DNA of 64,000 bases from NCBI RefSeq assembly GCF_900343015.1, contig NZ_LR025108.1, forward strand, positions 372,001 to 436,000, read 5' to 3'. Below are positions 31,461 to 42,898 of the stretch, piece after piece. Source of the stretch: Arsenophonus endosymbiont of Aleurodicus dispersus (lineage in GTDB: Bacteria; Pseudomonadota; Gammaproteobacteria; Enterobacterales; Enterobacteriaceae). Numbering within the stretch: position 1 is the stretch's first letter; each line of letters starts with the position of its first letter. The notes beneath the pieces were generated by a model. That model was given only the letters and a program-made list of their open reading frames with translations, ran no database searches and was not told the origin of the DNA. A program made the translations under genes and the position numbers.

Positions 31461-33295
31461 GATTAAGAAAAAATTTTATGTTGCGATCATGATTTGATAA
31501 TAAATATTTAAGGTAAAACTATTTTGTAGCGAATGTATAATAAAACTATTTTAAAAATTTTGATATTTAAATATGCTATTGATTAAAATTTGTTTTATTT
31601 GTTTATTGCCAACTAGACCAATAACACATTTTATTATACTTACAGATATAAAAAAATTCTTTTAAAAAAAATTATTAATATTGCAACGAATAAAGATTAT
31701 TAAAAAATAAATGAAACATATTTAAGGTTATTTAAATTTTATCTTATTCTTACTTAATATTAATATATTATAACAGTATGATATAATTTCTAGCATCCTA
31801 TCTAATTATTTAGATAACTATAATATTAGTTGTAGTTAATTTATTATTTAATTCAACTAAATTTAGCTTTGGGGGCTAATGATTATAAGCTTTAAGACTC
31901 TATGGTTCACATTGTTCGTAATCATAAATAGTAATTTTATCACCCTATTATTTTTAAAAATCAGTCTCCAAGTATATAATTTAACATTATAGCATTTAAA
32001 ATGCATACCTAATATCTGTTAGTTTTTCTAGGTAGACATTAATACTTTTGTTCATCGGTATCATAATGTTGTCAAATTTTTCTGTAGTTTAGGTTTAATG
32101 AGTGAAGCCAGCTAACAATAATAGTTAATATGCTGGTAATTACGGCTAATTTTTGTAACACCAGGGCTTAAGTATAAGCATAAAATTTAGATCAATGATA
32201 CTTTTTTCCTGATTATGGTGAAAACTGGTGTTATTTTAACTGTTACGATAATTAAGTAAGTAGATAGATTATTTAATTGCTAATTTTAATATCAAATGAT
32301 ATACCAGGAGCTTATTTATGCTTAATTAGAAGAGGCTGTACTGATATTAAATAATTATTATTAATAATTTAAAATATCGAATTAATTTAACAAATAGCAA
32401 TTATTTTAAAAATGTATTTAAAGCATAAAAAAAGTATTATCTTGTTTGTAGAGTAGTTTGAGTTTGCATTATTACTCTGCATTTTGTAGAAAAATTAATT
32501 GGATGTTATCATTAACATCAGTCTTATTATTCAGTTTATAATTTGATTATTAAGCATCATATAGATCTTTTCTGTTATGGTTTAGATTAGTACCGCCGCT
32601 TATTGACCATGAGTTAAGTACTAGTAATAATTTAGTTAAGCAAATTGTTTTATTTAATTTTTGATAATAGCGTTAATTTTATTTAAGTTAATTTTTTTGC
32701 TGATATCGATCTGTTCTTTTCTTTATTTATTTATTTATTTTTTATTCAATATTGATTAGTAAATGTTACATAAATAGTAATTAATAAGGGTATCATCTTT
32801 GCTTAGCTAGCCTTTAATGATTTTTATGTAAAGTTGTCTCTCGTGCTTATATATGATTTATTAGACTGAATACTGAAACACAACAGACCGACCATTCTAA
32901 TTTAATTTTATTAAAGTAATATAAAAACACTAACCAAATGCAGTCATTTATGTTGAAATTTAGTCTTAACATGCTGATTCGATGTACTGTGATAAAGCTT
33001 TTTTCAACAGTTTTAGCGGCGAATCATCTTCGCCCTTATTTATTTTTACTGCTTTTAAAGTTACATACCTAATACCATTAATAGATCGCAAAATTTTATT
33101 GCTTCAATAATATTAGGTACTAACCAATACAGTACGGTAAGTAAGAATAAATTCGTATATATTTACGCACACTATACCTTAAAATTATTTTTATAAAAAT
33201 ATAGGTGACAATAGATTTTAAATTGGTATTAGTCTTTTTTGTGGTGCTAGTGTAACACCATGTTTTTTATTAGTGCTAAAAGAACAGAGTAAAAA
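31461..33295. other. Long gene-less stretch
   Basis: About 1.8 kb of AT-rich DNA without an open frame above background. The yqgE/gshB neighbourhood ends here and the pncC-recA neighbourhood begins, so a rearrangement boundary is inside. I compared parts by eye with GshB and MltB and found nothing convincing on either strand. Confidence 0.5.
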
Positions 33296-33299
33296 AATA

Positions 33300-33575
33300 A
33301 CCTATATAGAGTTATTTATAGGATGATGTATTGCTAAAGTTATTACTGTTAAGTTAGTTCTGCCTGTTTTCAGCTAAGTTTTGTTACCTATAGCAAGCAA
33401 TAAAACTAGGCATGATATTATAGGTGTTAGTAAAACCACATTGTATAAATATGATGCTGTTAGTGAATGTCATCTAGATAGCAGAAAGTGTATTAGATCA
33501 GGTTAATTCTGTGATTTTGTAATTTTAGTTAGAGGTATAGCTAGTTCTGATAAAAAACCGGTTAGCTTTTGCTAG
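33300..33575 (+). pseudogene. pncC: Ghost of nicotinamide-nucleotide amidase PncC
   Basis: The plus strand reads CIAKVITVKL, then ASNKTRHDIIGVSKTTLYKY, then DAVSECHLDSRKCI, then KKPVSF. This follows PncC WVAKVITDIAG, then SNEAKAQMIGVREETLAQHG, then AVSEPVVVEMAIGA, then EKPVGTVWF. Stops interrupt it. The gene directly precedes recA in E. coli. Confidence 0.8.
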
Positions 33576-33698
33576 TAAGTTTTTATTGATCGTATAGTAA
33601 CCCATTGTTGCTTATTTAAATGCTATTAGATTCAGATATAAATCAAGCCTTAATATTTTTACTAATGATATTATTGAAAGAAATAATCAAAAATTAAC

Positions 33699-33726
33699 TT
33701 AATTATGGATACTTATCCAGTATAAT
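33699..33726 (+). promoter_or_regulatory. recA promoter with decayed LexA box
   Basis: A 28-base stretch has the same length and layout as the E. coli recA promoter: -35 TTAATT (TTGATA in E. coli), a 16-base spacer and -10 TATAAT at 33721-33726. The spacer, which in E. coli is the LexA operator CTGT...ACAG, reads ATGG-ATACTTAT-CCAG. The right half keeps CAG, the left half has lost CTG. The promoter core survives but LexA binding is probably lost. Confidence 0.7.
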
Positions 33727-33802
33727 TATCAACAATTGATATCAAATCGTCTTATTTGTAATGAAGTATTATCTTAACTTCATTGTTTAGGGGAGTTAAC
33801 CA

Positions 33803-34873
33803 ATGGCTATTGACGAAAACAAACAGAAAGCACTTGCTGCAGCATTAGATCAAATTGAAAAACAATTTGGTAAAGGATCAATTATGCGCTTAGGTGAAGA
33901 TCGTTCTATGGATGTAGAAACTATCTCTACTGGTTCATTATCTCTTGATGTTGCCTTAGGTGCAGGAGGCTTGCCATTAGGTCGTATTGTTGAAATTTAT
34001 GGCCCAGAATCTTCCGGGAAAACTACGTTAACATTACAGGTTATTGCTGCAGCTCAACGTGAAGGTAAGATCTGTGCTTTTATTGATGCTGAACACGCTT
34101 TAGATCCTATTTATGCTAAAAAACTTGGGGTTGATATTAATAATTTACTTTGTTCACAGCCAGATACTGGTGAACAAGCACTGGAGATTTGTGACGCCTT
34201 AACTAGATCTGGATCAGTAGATGTTATTATTGTTGATTCTGTAGCAGCTCTAACCCCAAAAGCTGAAATTGAAGGTGAAATTGGTGATTCACATATGGGA
34301 TTAGCTGCTCGTATGATGAGTCAAGCAATGCGTAAGTTAGCAGGAAATTTAAAAAATTCTAATACGTTATTAATTTTTATTAATCAGATCAGAATGAAAA
34401 TTGGCGTTATGTTTGGCAATCCTGAAACAACGACTGGTGGAAATGCATTAAAATTTTATGCTTCAGTTCGACTTGATATTAGACGTATTGGTTCTGTCAA
34501 AAATGGTGAAGAAGTTATTGGTAGTGAAACTCGTGTGAAAGTAGTAAAAAATAAGGTTGCGGCTCCTTTTAAACAAGCAGAGTTTCAAATTCTGTACGGA
34601 GAAGGAATTAATATCTATAGTGAACTTATTGATCTAGGTGTAAAACATAAATTAATTGAAAAAGCTGGTGCTTGGTACAGTTATAATGGTGAGAAAATAG
34701 GTCAAGGCAAAGCAAATGCAACAGTTTATTTAAAAGAACGCCCGCAAATTTATACTGAATTTAATAAAAAATTACGTTCTATGTTACTTAATCACGCTGG
34801 TGAATTTAGTAGTGCAGCTTCTGATTTTGTGACAAAAACAGTAGAGAAAATTTCATTAACAAAAGAATTTTAA
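33803..34873 (+). CDS. recA: Recombinase RecA
   Basis: 356 residues (353 in E. coli). It forms filaments for strand exchange in recombinational repair. Walker [10 protein letters not shown] near residue 66, Walker [11 protein letters not shown] near residue 140, loop L1 ([16 protein letters not shown]) and L2 ([18 protein letters not shown]) are intact. GGGGAG precedes the ATG. The C-terminal tail is less acidic than in E. coli (it ends in [13 protein letters not shown]), which may affect filament regulation. Partners recJ, recN and recO are pseudogenes in this window, so RecA probably acts in a reduced pathway. Confidence 0.97.
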   Translation: MAIDENKQKALAAALDQIEKQFGKGSIMRLGEDRSMDVETISTGSLSLDVALGAGGLPLGRIVEIYGPESSGKTTLTLQVIAAAQREGKICAFIDAEHALDPIYAKKLGVDINNLLCSQPDTGEQALEICDALTRSGSVDVIIVDSVAALTPKAEIEGEIGDSHMGLAARMMSQAMRKLAGNLKNSNTLLIFINQIRMKIGVMFGNPETTTGGNALKFYASVRLDIRRIGSVKNGEEVIGSETRVKVVKNKVAAPFKQAEFQILYGEGINIYSELIDLGVKHKLIEKAGAWYSYNGEKIGQGKANATVYLKERPQIYTEFNKKLRSMLLNHAGEFSSAASDFVTKTVEKISLTKEF

Positions 34874-35602
34874 CTTAATAAATAAAATATGGGCTATATC
34901 CAATCTAGATATATTTTTTTTACTATTATAAATTAGTTATTAATATAAGTTAGATTAAATTATGATGTTAAACACACTACTAATAAAATTATACTTAGAA
35001 TTTATAATATTATTAGTAATTAACGGATATAATTAGTTATTTTTTTACTAAATTGACTTTATTTTTTTATATATATTAAATTGTTATTATTGTCTTAATA
35101 TATTTAGGCAGATTTTTTGATTAATTTATGTTATACTTACGTTATTGCTTTTCTTAATCTTATATTTAACTAATAACTATAGCTTTACATAATTTCAATT
35201 AAGTGCAATTAGTCATTGGAGTTGCTGCTATTGGCAATTATAATTATAAATGTAGATGGAGATAATATTTAGTGGCTTTATTCTTATAAAGGTAAAATAA
35301 ATATAATAAAATTGGATTAACATAATTAAATAATTTAGGTTTCAACTAAACCTAGTAATCATTATTATATTAGTTAGAATAAGATATCTTTAAAATATAT
35401 TTATCTATAAAGCCTAAACCTTTTAGCTACTTATTAATATAAATTAGTTAGTAAATTATTATTACTAATTTAGTCATAAAATAATTTAAGTATTTTTTAG
35501 GTTTCCCATATAAAAACTCTGTCGGTCACTTGATTGGTGATAAAAAAATGTTTATCACATAAAATCATATATTTATTTTTTTAGTTTGATTTCAGGATAA
35601 TT
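34874..35602. other. Gene-less stretch between recA and alaS
   Basis: recX occupies this place in E. coli. I found no RecX segment I would defend, so either recX is fully eroded or it is deleted. The alaS promoter must be in the last part. Confidence 0.5.
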
Positions 35603-38227
35603 ATGAGTAGTAAAAGTACCGATGAGATTCGTCAAGCGTTTTTCGACTTTTTTCAGACTAAAAGGCATGAAGTTGTACCTAGTAGTTCATTAGTCCCACA
35701 TAATGAACCAACATTATTATTTACTAATGCAGGTATGAACCAATTTAAAGATATATTTTTGGGGTTAGATAAAAGAGCTTATTCTAGAGCAATAAGCTCA
35801 CAACGTTGTGTTCGAGCTGGAGGTAAACATAATGATTTAGAGAATGTTGGTTATACCGCTCGCCATCATACATTTTTTGAAATGTTAGGTAACTTCAGTT
35901 TTGGTGACTATTTTAAACAGGATGCAATTAAATATGCCTGGGAACTACTAACCAGTAAGCAGTGGTTTAATTTACCAAAAGAGCGATTTTGGATCACTGT
36001 TTATCATTCTGATGAAGAAGCTTATAATATTTGGCAGCAAGAAATTGGTATTCCTGCTGAACGTATTATTCGGATAGGTGATAATAAGGGTGGTATTTAT
36101 TCTTCTGATAACTTCTGGCAAATAGGTAATACCGGTCTTTGTGGTCCTTGTACAGAAATTTTTTATGATCATGGTAATCATATTTGGGGAGGCCCTCCAG
36201 GATCTTCTGAAGAAGATGGTGATCGCTATATTGAAATCTGGAATATTGTTTTTATGCAATTTAACCGCCAGTTAGATGGTAGCTTAAAGAAACTTCCAAT
36301 TCCTTCTGTTGATACAGGTATGGGGCTTGAACGCATTACTGCTGTATTACAGAGAGTTAACTCAACTTATGAGATTGATTTATTTCGTCAATTAATTGCT
36401 GCTGTTGCTAAAGTTATTTCTTTATCTGATCTTAATCATAAATCATTATATGTCATAGCTGATCATATTAGATCAAGTGCTTTTATTATTAGTGATGGTG
36501 TATTTCCTACTAATGAAGGACGTGGCTATGTATTGCGTCGTATTATTCGTCGAGCGGTTCGTCACGGATATATGTTAGTAGCGAAGGAGATGTTTTTCTA
36601 TAAATTAGTGGCACCATTAATTCAGATAATGGGTAATGTAGCTAATAAGATAAAATCTCAACAAACAATGATTGAAAAAATATTAAAGAATGAAGAGGAG
36701 CAGTTTGCTCGTACTTTAGCGCGTGGACTAAAACTATTAGATGATGAATTAGCTAAATTACAAGGGTCTACTTTATCTGGTGAAACCGCATTTCGTCTCT
36801 ATGATACTTATGGATTTCCCTTTGATTTAACCGCTGATATTTGTCGTGAACGTAATATTAAACTTAATGAGTTAGGTTTTAACTCTGCAATGAAACAGCA
36901 AAAACGGCGAGCTCAGAAGTCTAGTAGATTTGCTACTAATTTCATTCAAGTAAATAGTCATAGTGATTTTTCAGGCTATGAAAATAATAACCAATTAGCT
37001 ATAGTAACGGCTATTTTTCATCAAGGTAAGCCTGTCAATGTATTAAACGAAGGTGAATTTGGGGTTATTATTCTTGATAAAACCTCTTTTTATGCTGAGT
37101 CAGGTGGACAGGTTGGGGATATTGGTATACTTAGCAATAGCTATTGTCAATTTACTGTGTCTGACACACAAAAATATGCTCAAGCAATTAAACATATTGG
37201 TAAGGTAATAACTGGTTCAATAGCTATAAAAAATTCAGTTAATGCCAGAATTGATATTGAACGTCGTAACGCTATTCGTCTTAATCACTCTGCTACCCAT
37301 TTGTTGCATGCAGCTTTGCGTGATGTATTAGGAATGCATGTAATCCAAAAGGGATCTTTAGTGAATGATAAATATTTACGTTTTGATTTTTCTCATTTTA
37401 CTGCAATAACGCCTATGCAAATAAGCAAAATTGAAGATATCGTAAATTATCAAATTCGTAAAAATAACCCTATTGTAACTACAATAATGGATTTAGAAGC
37501 TGCCAAAAAAAGTGGTGCGATAGCCCTTTGTAGTGAAAAAAATTATGCACAGGTACGCGTTCTTAGTATTGGAGATTTTTCTATTGAGTTATGTGGAGGT
37601 ACTCATGCCAATAGAACTGGCGATATAGGATTATTTCGTATTAGCAAAGAATATGGTATAGCAGCAGGAATTAGGAGAATTGAAGCTAAAACTGGGCAAA
37701 TTGCTATAGATGACCAGCATCAACAATCTAATTTGTTGGTAGAAATTAGTAAATTAATGAAAAGTAATCCTATTAGTCTAATAGAAAAAATTAAAGCTAC
37801 ATTAGATAATGTTAAGCTATTAGAAAGGTCTTTAAATCAATTGAAATGGCAACAAGCTGCTCAAGAAGTAATTTCTTTAAGTCAACAAGTTAAACAAGTT
37901 AATGGAGTTCACTTATTAGTGACTCAGTTAAATAATACTGAGCCTAAGCAGTTACGTATCATTATTGATGATTTAAAAAATCAATTAAAATCAGCAATTA
38001 TCGTTATTTCTACTATAAGTAATAATAAAGTAAGTTTAATTGTTGGTGTAACGAATGATTTAACTGCTAAAATAAAAGCTAGCGATTTAATTTCATTTAT
38101 TGCGCAGCAAGTAGGCGGAAAGGGGGGAGGGCGCCCTGATATAGCTCAGGCTGGTGGATCTAATATAAAAGCACTTCCTGATGCATTAGGATCAGTTGAA
38201 AAGTGGGTTAATTCTCACTTGACATGA
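35603..38227 (+). CDS. alaS: Alanyl-tRNA synthetase
   Basis: 874 residues (876 in E. coli). It charges tRNA-Ala and edits Ser and Gly. Class II motifs in the N-terminal domain ([21 protein letters not shown]), the editing domain with zinc ligands in HSATHLLHA and [10 protein letters not shown], and the C-terminal domain with [15 protein letters not shown] are intact. Its substrate tRNA-Ala(TGC) is in the rRNA operon of this window. AGGATAA precedes the ATG. Upstream recA and downstream csrA match E. coli. Confidence 0.97.
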   Translation: MSSKSTDEIRQAFFDFFQTKRHEVVPSSSLVPHNEPTLLFTNAGMNQFKDIFLGLDKRAYSRAISSQRCVRAGGKHNDLENVGYTARHHTFFEMLGNFSFGDYFKQDAIKYAWELLTSKQWFNLPKERFWITVYHSDEEAYNIWQQEIGIPAERIIRIGDNKGGIYSSDNFWQIGNTGLCGPCTEIFYDHGNHIWGGPPGSSEEDGDRYIEIWNIVFMQFNRQLDGSLKKLPIPSVDTGMGLERITAVLQRVNSTYEIDLFRQLIAAVAKVISLSDLNHKSLYVIADHIRSSAFIISDGVFPTNEGRGYVLRRIIRRAVRHGYMLVAKEMFFYKLVAPLIQIMGNVANKIKSQQTMIEKILKNEEEQFARTLARGLKLLDDELAKLQGSTLSGETAFRLYDTYGFPFDLTADICRERNIKLNELGFNSAMKQQKRRAQKSSRFATNFIQVNSHSDFSGYENNNQLAIVTAIFHQGKPVNVLNEGEFGVIILDKTSFYAESGGQVGDIGILSNSYCQFTVSDTQKYAQAIKHIGKVITGSIAIKNSVNARIDIERRNAIRLNHSATHLLHAALRDVLGMHVIQKGSLVNDKYLRFDFSHFTAITPMQISKIEDIVNYQIRKNNPIVTTIMDLEAAKKSGAIALCSEKNYAQVRVLSIGDFSIELCGGTHANRTGDIGLFRISKEYGIAAGIRRIEAKTGQIAIDDQHQQSNLLVEISKLMKSNPISLIEKIKATLDNVKLLERSLNQLKWQQAAQEVISLSQQVKQVNGVHLLVTQLNNTEPKQLRIIIDDLKNQLKSAIIVISTISNNKVSLIVGVTNDLTAKIKASDLISFIAQQVGGKGGGRPDIAQAGGSNIKALPDALGSVEKWVNSHLT

Positions 38228-38449
38228 ATTAACTATGATGGTTACATAATTTAATTATGTAACCTTTAACGGATTATTTTAAAATTACCTAAGTATAAAA
38301 TTATATTTTTAGGTATAAAATTAGTAGAATCACTGCTTGAGGTTAAATGCTTTAGGTGAATGTTATTACTTTATGTTTTTACGGTGTGTGATGGATAATA
38401 GCTAGTAAACCTAGAGGCCCGACTTTTAAAAATTTTCAAGGAGCAAAGA

Positions 38450-38632
38450 ATGCTTATTCTGACTCGTCGAGTTGGTGAAATGCTCATGATAGGCGATGAG
38501 GTAACAATCACGGTGCTGGGTGTGAAAGGTAATCAGGTACGTATAGGGGTTAATGCACCTAAAGAGGTTTCTGTTCACCGTGAAGAGGTTTATCAACGGA
38601 TCCAATTTGAAAAAAGTCAAACTAATAATTAG
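38450..38632 (+). CDS. csrA: Carbon storage regulator CsrA
   Basis: 60 residues (61 in E. coli). A homodimeric RNA-binding protein that blocks or stabilises target mRNAs with GGA in their leaders. [16 protein letters not shown] and the C-terminal [12 protein letters not shown] with the RNA-binding Arg44 are conserved. AAGGAG lies 10 bases before the ATG. Retention of a global regulator is notable in a genome that has lost most regulation, although csrA is common in reduced symbionts. Confidence 0.96.
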   Translation: MLILTRRVGEMLMIGDEVTITVLGVKGNQVRIGVNAPKEVSVHREEVYQRIQFEKSQTNN

Positions 38633-38840
38633 TAGTTTTTATTAAAGTGTTTATTATTAGGGATATATTCTAAGAGCTATTTTCATATTTTATTTTGTTG
38701 TTAAACTACTTATTTTGATGGTGAAATTTACTAATAAAATAAAAAAGTAAAGATCTTAGAAAAATTTTATAAGTCTAGAAAAGTAATAAGAGCACCTCTT
38801 AACAGAGAGATAATTTAAAATTGTTTTATTGCTATTTAAT

Positions 38841-38933
38841 GGTGAGGTGGCCGAGAGGCTGAGGGCGCTCCCCTGCTAAGGGAGTATGTAGTTAATATCT
38901 GCATCGAGGGTTCGAATCCCTCCCTCACCGCCA
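38841..38933 (+). tRNA. serV: tRNA-Ser (GCT)
   Basis: 93 nt with encoded CCA. The acceptor GGTGAGG pairs with CCTCACC, the anticodon loop reads CTGCTAA, there is a long variable arm, and the T arm contains GGTTCGAATCC. It follows csrA as in E. coli and reads AGC/AGU codons. Confidence 0.97.
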
Positions 38934-38942
38934 TTTTTATAG

Positions 38943-39019
38943 TGCATCCATAGCTCAGTGGATAGAGTACTCGGCTACGAACCGAGTGGTCGGAGGTTCG
39001 AATCCTTCTGGATGCGCCA
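38943..39019 (+). tRNA. argV: tRNA-Arg (ACG)
   Basis: 77 nt with encoded CCA; acceptor GCATCCA paired with TGGATGC. Anticodon ACG at 38977-38979 must be changed to ICG by TadA to read all CGU, CGC and CGA codons. This is the direct reason why the TGA in tadA matters. E. coli has four copies here; only one is present. Confidence 0.97.
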
Positions 39020-39022
39020 TGT

Positions 39023-39057
39023 AAAAAACCCTGTTCTTCACTGGCAGGGTTTTTTTT
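39023..39057 (+). terminator. Terminator after tRNA-Arg
   Basis: AAAAAACCCTG and CAGGGTTTTTT pair around an 11-base loop, followed by more T. A classical intrinsic terminator for the csrA/serV/argV transcripts. Confidence 0.9.
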
Positions 39058-39379
39058 ATAAATATTATTATTAATAAAATAACCTACTAAATTTAGTTAA
39101 AAAAAATAACTAATTAATAACCGGAAATTCATTAGATCTCTAATCTATCAAAAGCACTATCCTGATTAGAAGCACATCATAATATTTTATATTGGTTTTT
39201 CGAGGTATTTAACGTAAAATACTGATAATTGCGCCAGTAGGTGAGGTGGATTAGCTAAATATCAGCACCCTGATAGTTTAGCATTATCCATGTATCACAA
39301 CTAACTTTGAATAATTGGAATTCATCACCACTAATTAATTTATGTTGTTATTAAGTATGCTTTATTTTATAAAGCAAAG

Positions 39380-39945
39380 CGCGAAGATAACATTAAACTT
39401 GCTCAATATAGTTTTTTCAATATTGGTCGTTTAAAATTTTTATATAGGTAATGATTAAAGAATCGTTATGGTGCTTTAATGCAAACATTTGTAGCACCAA
39501 TATTTTCAAATTAAAATGAGTTATATGCTATAATTATACCTAAAATAGTTATTTTTGGTGATAAGTAGTACTCTTTTTTAAAGATGAATTAAATATATTG
39601 AAGTTATAGCTTTTGATATTAATCCATTTACTGCTATTAGTATTGACTAAGCTCATATTCATTTTTTTGGTTGCTTTTAAATTTTAGATATATTAGCAGA
39701 TACACCTATGATTGATGAAAGAGAGTTGAATTATTGTCGCATGAATTGTAATATAGTTATCCTTGAACTGAATAATTAGTGTTTGTTATTAATAGTAATA
39801 ATTTAAAATTAAGAGCTTACTTACTCTGGCTAAGTATTTTTTCCAAAAATTGAATAAAGTATTAGTTCGCTTACAATTAGTTAATACCTACTATCAACAA
39901 TTAAGTAATGAGCTTTATAAAGTAATAATAGTAACTAATATTACT
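39380..39945 (+). pseudogene. gshA: Ghost of glutamate-cysteine ligase
   Basis: In order on the plus strand: [31 protein letters not shown], then after a large deletion ELYAIIIPKIVIFGDK, IEVIAFDINPFTAISID, LADTPMIDERELNYCRMNCN, IVILE, and KLNKVLVRLQLVNTYYQQLS. These match GshA ([108 protein letters not shown]). Many stops and shifts separate them. Glutathione synthesis is lost at this site. Confidence 0.85.
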
Positions 39946-40261
39946 GATATTTTTCATGCCTAGATTAGCAATCAATCAGCAATTGAATAATAATATAAAA
40001 TAAGTTTTTAGCAATACTTAAATATACATGTATGTTAAGCATTACAATATATACATTGAGAATAGGATAATAAAAATTATTACATTTTACTAGAGTAAGT
40101 ATATATAAAATATGGATAATTTATATTGAAAATATAAAAATAAATTTTTAGAGATCAAAAAAATGTAATCACTTGATTAATTGTTGATAATACCTAAATA
40201 AATGATATATATGTATTTAAAATATGATTAATATTATTAATAAATATAAGATTAGCTAATT

Positions 40262-40450
40262 TTATGTTAGATTTTTTATGCTAAATAAACAGCTCTTAAT
40301 GGAGAAAGGTATCTATAAAAAAATAGATATTGTTGATATTTACTTGATGGTATGTAGTACAGTATTTTATATTAAGCTAATCAGCCAGCTTAATGAAAAA
40401 GTTGTTGCTGATGCTTATAAAATAGCCATACAAAACTTATTTAAGTAATA
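40262..40450 (+). pseudogene. luxS: C-terminal ghost of S-ribosylhomocysteine lyase LuxS
   Basis: About 60 codons run open: FFMLNKQLLMEKGIYKKIDI then VDIYLMVCSTVFYIKLI and KVVADAYKIAIQNLFK, then two stops. The match is LuxS [31 protein letters not shown] and RVADAWKAAMEDVLK. The catalytic Cys of MGCRTG appears as MVCST. luxS follows gshA in E. coli. The AI-2/activated methyl cycle step is dead here. Confidence 0.8.
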
Positions 40451-41135
40451 GTTCATAATCAAATATCTAAATTTAATAAATATTAGTATATTACTTATAA
40501 CATTAATTTTTTATTTTAAGCACATAAAATTACTTGCAATATAATTAAAAGTGTAATTTTATTTTAAATAGTGATTTGATGTTATAGAAAAAATTAACAC
40601 AATATTTTAATAAAAAAACTTATAAAAGTAGCTAACATACTAGCTGGTATTGTAAAAAGATTGCTAATAGACGAAATATAAATAATTAGTAATAGGAACC
40701 AGGAGCTTAATAATAATTATACTAATACTAGTTAACAAACTAAAAATAGAGCCTAAGTTTAATAAGGTTAAGTTTTAACCTACGAGAATAAAGATCAATT
40801 GTAAAATACAATACAAATACTATAACTTACCAGTTCAATAATCGCTAATACAAATATCAACTTGGTATAAATTTTTTATTAGCTATACCTTATCAGTTAT
40901 ACCTTGTATGATGAGTAGTTTTAAAATAGGTACTTATATAGATCGTATCTAATACTGGCATATTTTATATATTAACTAATTTATTAAATACAAATTAAGT
41001 AGTATCTTTTTTACCAGCATTACTACCAACAGTTATTCATTATTTTTATGCCTTTTGATGCATAGATTAAATTATAATAATGTTATGATAAAATCAATTA
41101 ATAGCATATCACTTTAATAGAATTGAGTTAAGCAC
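40451..41135. other. Gene-less stretch before ffh
   Basis: The E. coli order breaks between luxS and ffh, so a rearrangement boundary is inside. Nothing on either strand could be read. Confidence 0.5.
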
Positions 41136-42491
41136 ATGTTTGATAATTTAACTGATAGACTTTCGTATATATTGCGTAATATTAGTAACCGTGGAAGATT
41201 ATCTGAAGAAAATATTAAAGAAACATTACGTGAAGTTCGCATGGCGTTATTAGAAGCTGATGTTGCTTTGCCAGTTGTACAAGAATTTGTTCAATCGGTA
41301 AAAGAAAATGCAGTAGGTAAAAATGTCAATAAAAGCTTAACACTAGGCCAAGAATTAGTTAAAATTGTGCAAAATCAACTTATTAGAGTAATGGGTGATA
41401 AGAACAGTAGTTTAAATTTAGCAGTACAAACTCCTGCAGTTATTCTTATGGCTGGCTTACAAGGTGCTGGTAAAACCACCACTGTGGCTAAATTAGGTAA
41501 ATTCTTAAAAGAAAAACAAAAGAAAAAAGTTTTAGTAGTTTCTGCTGATATTTATCGGCCAGCTGCAATTAAGCAATTAGAAACACTGACTCAAATGGCA
41601 GGTATTGATTTTTTCCCATCAACTTCAAGAGAAAAACCAGTTGAAATTGCGATTAATGTACTACAGCAAGCAAAATCAAAATTTTATGATGTGCTTATCA
41701 TAGATACCGCTGGGTGTTGGCATATTGATACATCTATGATAGAAGAAATTCAAACAATCCATCAAGCTATTAATCCAATTGAAACTCTATTTATTGTTGA
41801 TGCAATGACCGGGCAAGATGCGGCTAATATCGCTAAGTCTTTTAATGAAACATTGCCATTAACTGGTGTTATATTAACGAAAATTGATGGTGATGCTCGT
41901 GGTGGTGCTGTATTGTCAATACGCCATATTACAGGTAAACCAATTAAATTTTTGGGTATAGGTGAGAAAATTAATTGCTTAGAGCCTTTTTCTCCTGAGA
42001 AAATTGCATCTCGTATTCTTGGAATGGAAAATATTTTATCGCTGATTAAAGAGATAGAAAGTAACTTTGATCTTAAAAATTCTAATAACCTCATTCATAA
42101 AATTAAAAAAGAAAATTTTATTGATCTTAATTATTTTCTTGAGCAGCTTAAACAAATGCGTAATATTGATAATATAACTAGCATTTTAAATAAAATGCAA
42201 GGTATATTTCAAATTTCTAATAGTTTACAAATAGATGATAAACTATTAGTTAGAATGGAAGCAATTATTAACTCTATGACTATTAAAGAACGAAATAACC
42301 CCAAAATTATTGAAAGATCACGTAAAATGCGTATTTCAGCTGGTTCCGGCATACATATACAGGAAGTTAACCGTCTACTTAAGCAGTTTGATGATATGCT
42401 ATGTCTGATGAATAAAATAAAAAAAGGTGGATTAGCTAATATAATAAGTGGGATGAAAGGTATAATACCACCATGGTTTCCGTATAGTTAA
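41136..42491 (+). CDS. ffh: Signal recognition particle protein Ffh
   Basis: 451 residues (453 in E. coli). With 4.5S RNA it targets nascent membrane proteins to FtsY. The N domain (with ALLEADVALPVVQEF), P-loop GLQGAGKTTT near residue 105, DTAG and TKIDGDARGG of the G domain and the C-terminal M domain (LVRMEAIINSMTIKERNNP, RISAGSGIHIQEVNRLLKQF) are all there. Oddities: DTAGR reads DTAGC, losing an Arg that is almost invariant in SRP GTPases. The finger-loop region is also less methionine-rich than in E. coli (MQGIFQISNSLQI). No frameshifts. The rpsP operon follows 139 bases later. Confidence 0.95.
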   Translation: MFDNLTDRLSYILRNISNRGRLSEENIKETLREVRMALLEADVALPVVQEFVQSVKENAVGKNVNKSLTLGQELVKIVQNQLIRVMGDKNSSLNLAVQTPAVILMAGLQGAGKTTTVAKLGKFLKEKQKKKVLVVSADIYRPAAIKQLETLTQMAGIDFFPSTSREKPVEIAINVLQQAKSKFYDVLIIDTAGCWHIDTSMIEEIQTIHQAINPIETLFIVDAMTGQDAANIAKSFNETLPLTGVILTKIDGDARGGAVLSIRHITGKPIKFLGIGEKINCLEPFSPEKIASRILGMENILSLIKEIESNFDLKNSNNLIHKIKKENFIDLNYFLEQLKQMRNIDNITSILNKMQGIFQISNSLQIDDKLLVRMEAIINSMTIKERNNPKIIERSRKMRISAGSGIHIQEVNRLLKQFDDMLCLMNKIKKGGLANIISGMKGIIPPWFPYS

Positions 42492-42630
42492 TAATCAAGC
42501 ATTAAATAAACTATTCTTACTTTTAATTGCTTTTTATCCTAAAAGGGATAAAATTTATTAGTTTTTTTATATATTACTAGAGTTTATTTATTGATATAGC
42601 TTAGTTCTTTTGTTAACTAATGAGGATATT

Positions 42631-42888
42631 ATGGTAACAATTCGTTTAGCTCGTGGTGGCGCAAAAAAGAGGCCATTTTATCAAATTGTTGTTACAGATA
42701 GCCATAATGCTCGTGATGGCCGTTTTATTGAGCGTATAGGTTTTTTTAACCCTATAGCATCAGGTAATGCAAAAGAATTGCATTTAGATTTAGCTCGTGT
42801 TGAGCATTGGGTTGGGTTAGGTGCAACTATTTCTGTTCGTGTTTCTACACTAATTAAACAAGTGAAAAAAAGCAGCTTAATTTACTAA
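42631..42888 (+). CDS. rpsP: 30S ribosomal protein S16
   Basis: 85 residues (82 in E. coli), [20 protein letters not shown] at the start and [15 protein letters not shown] in the centre. S16 is an early assembly protein of the 30S body. I start at ATG 42631 behind GAGGATAT; the frame is open further upstream without homology. First gene of the conserved rpsP-rimM-trmD-rplS operon. Confidence 0.96.
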   Translation: MVTIRLARGGAKKRPFYQIVVTDSHNARDGRFIERIGFFNPIASGNAKELHLDLARVEHWVGLGATISVRVSTLIKQVKKSSLIY

Positions 42889-42898
42889 GGTATAGGTT

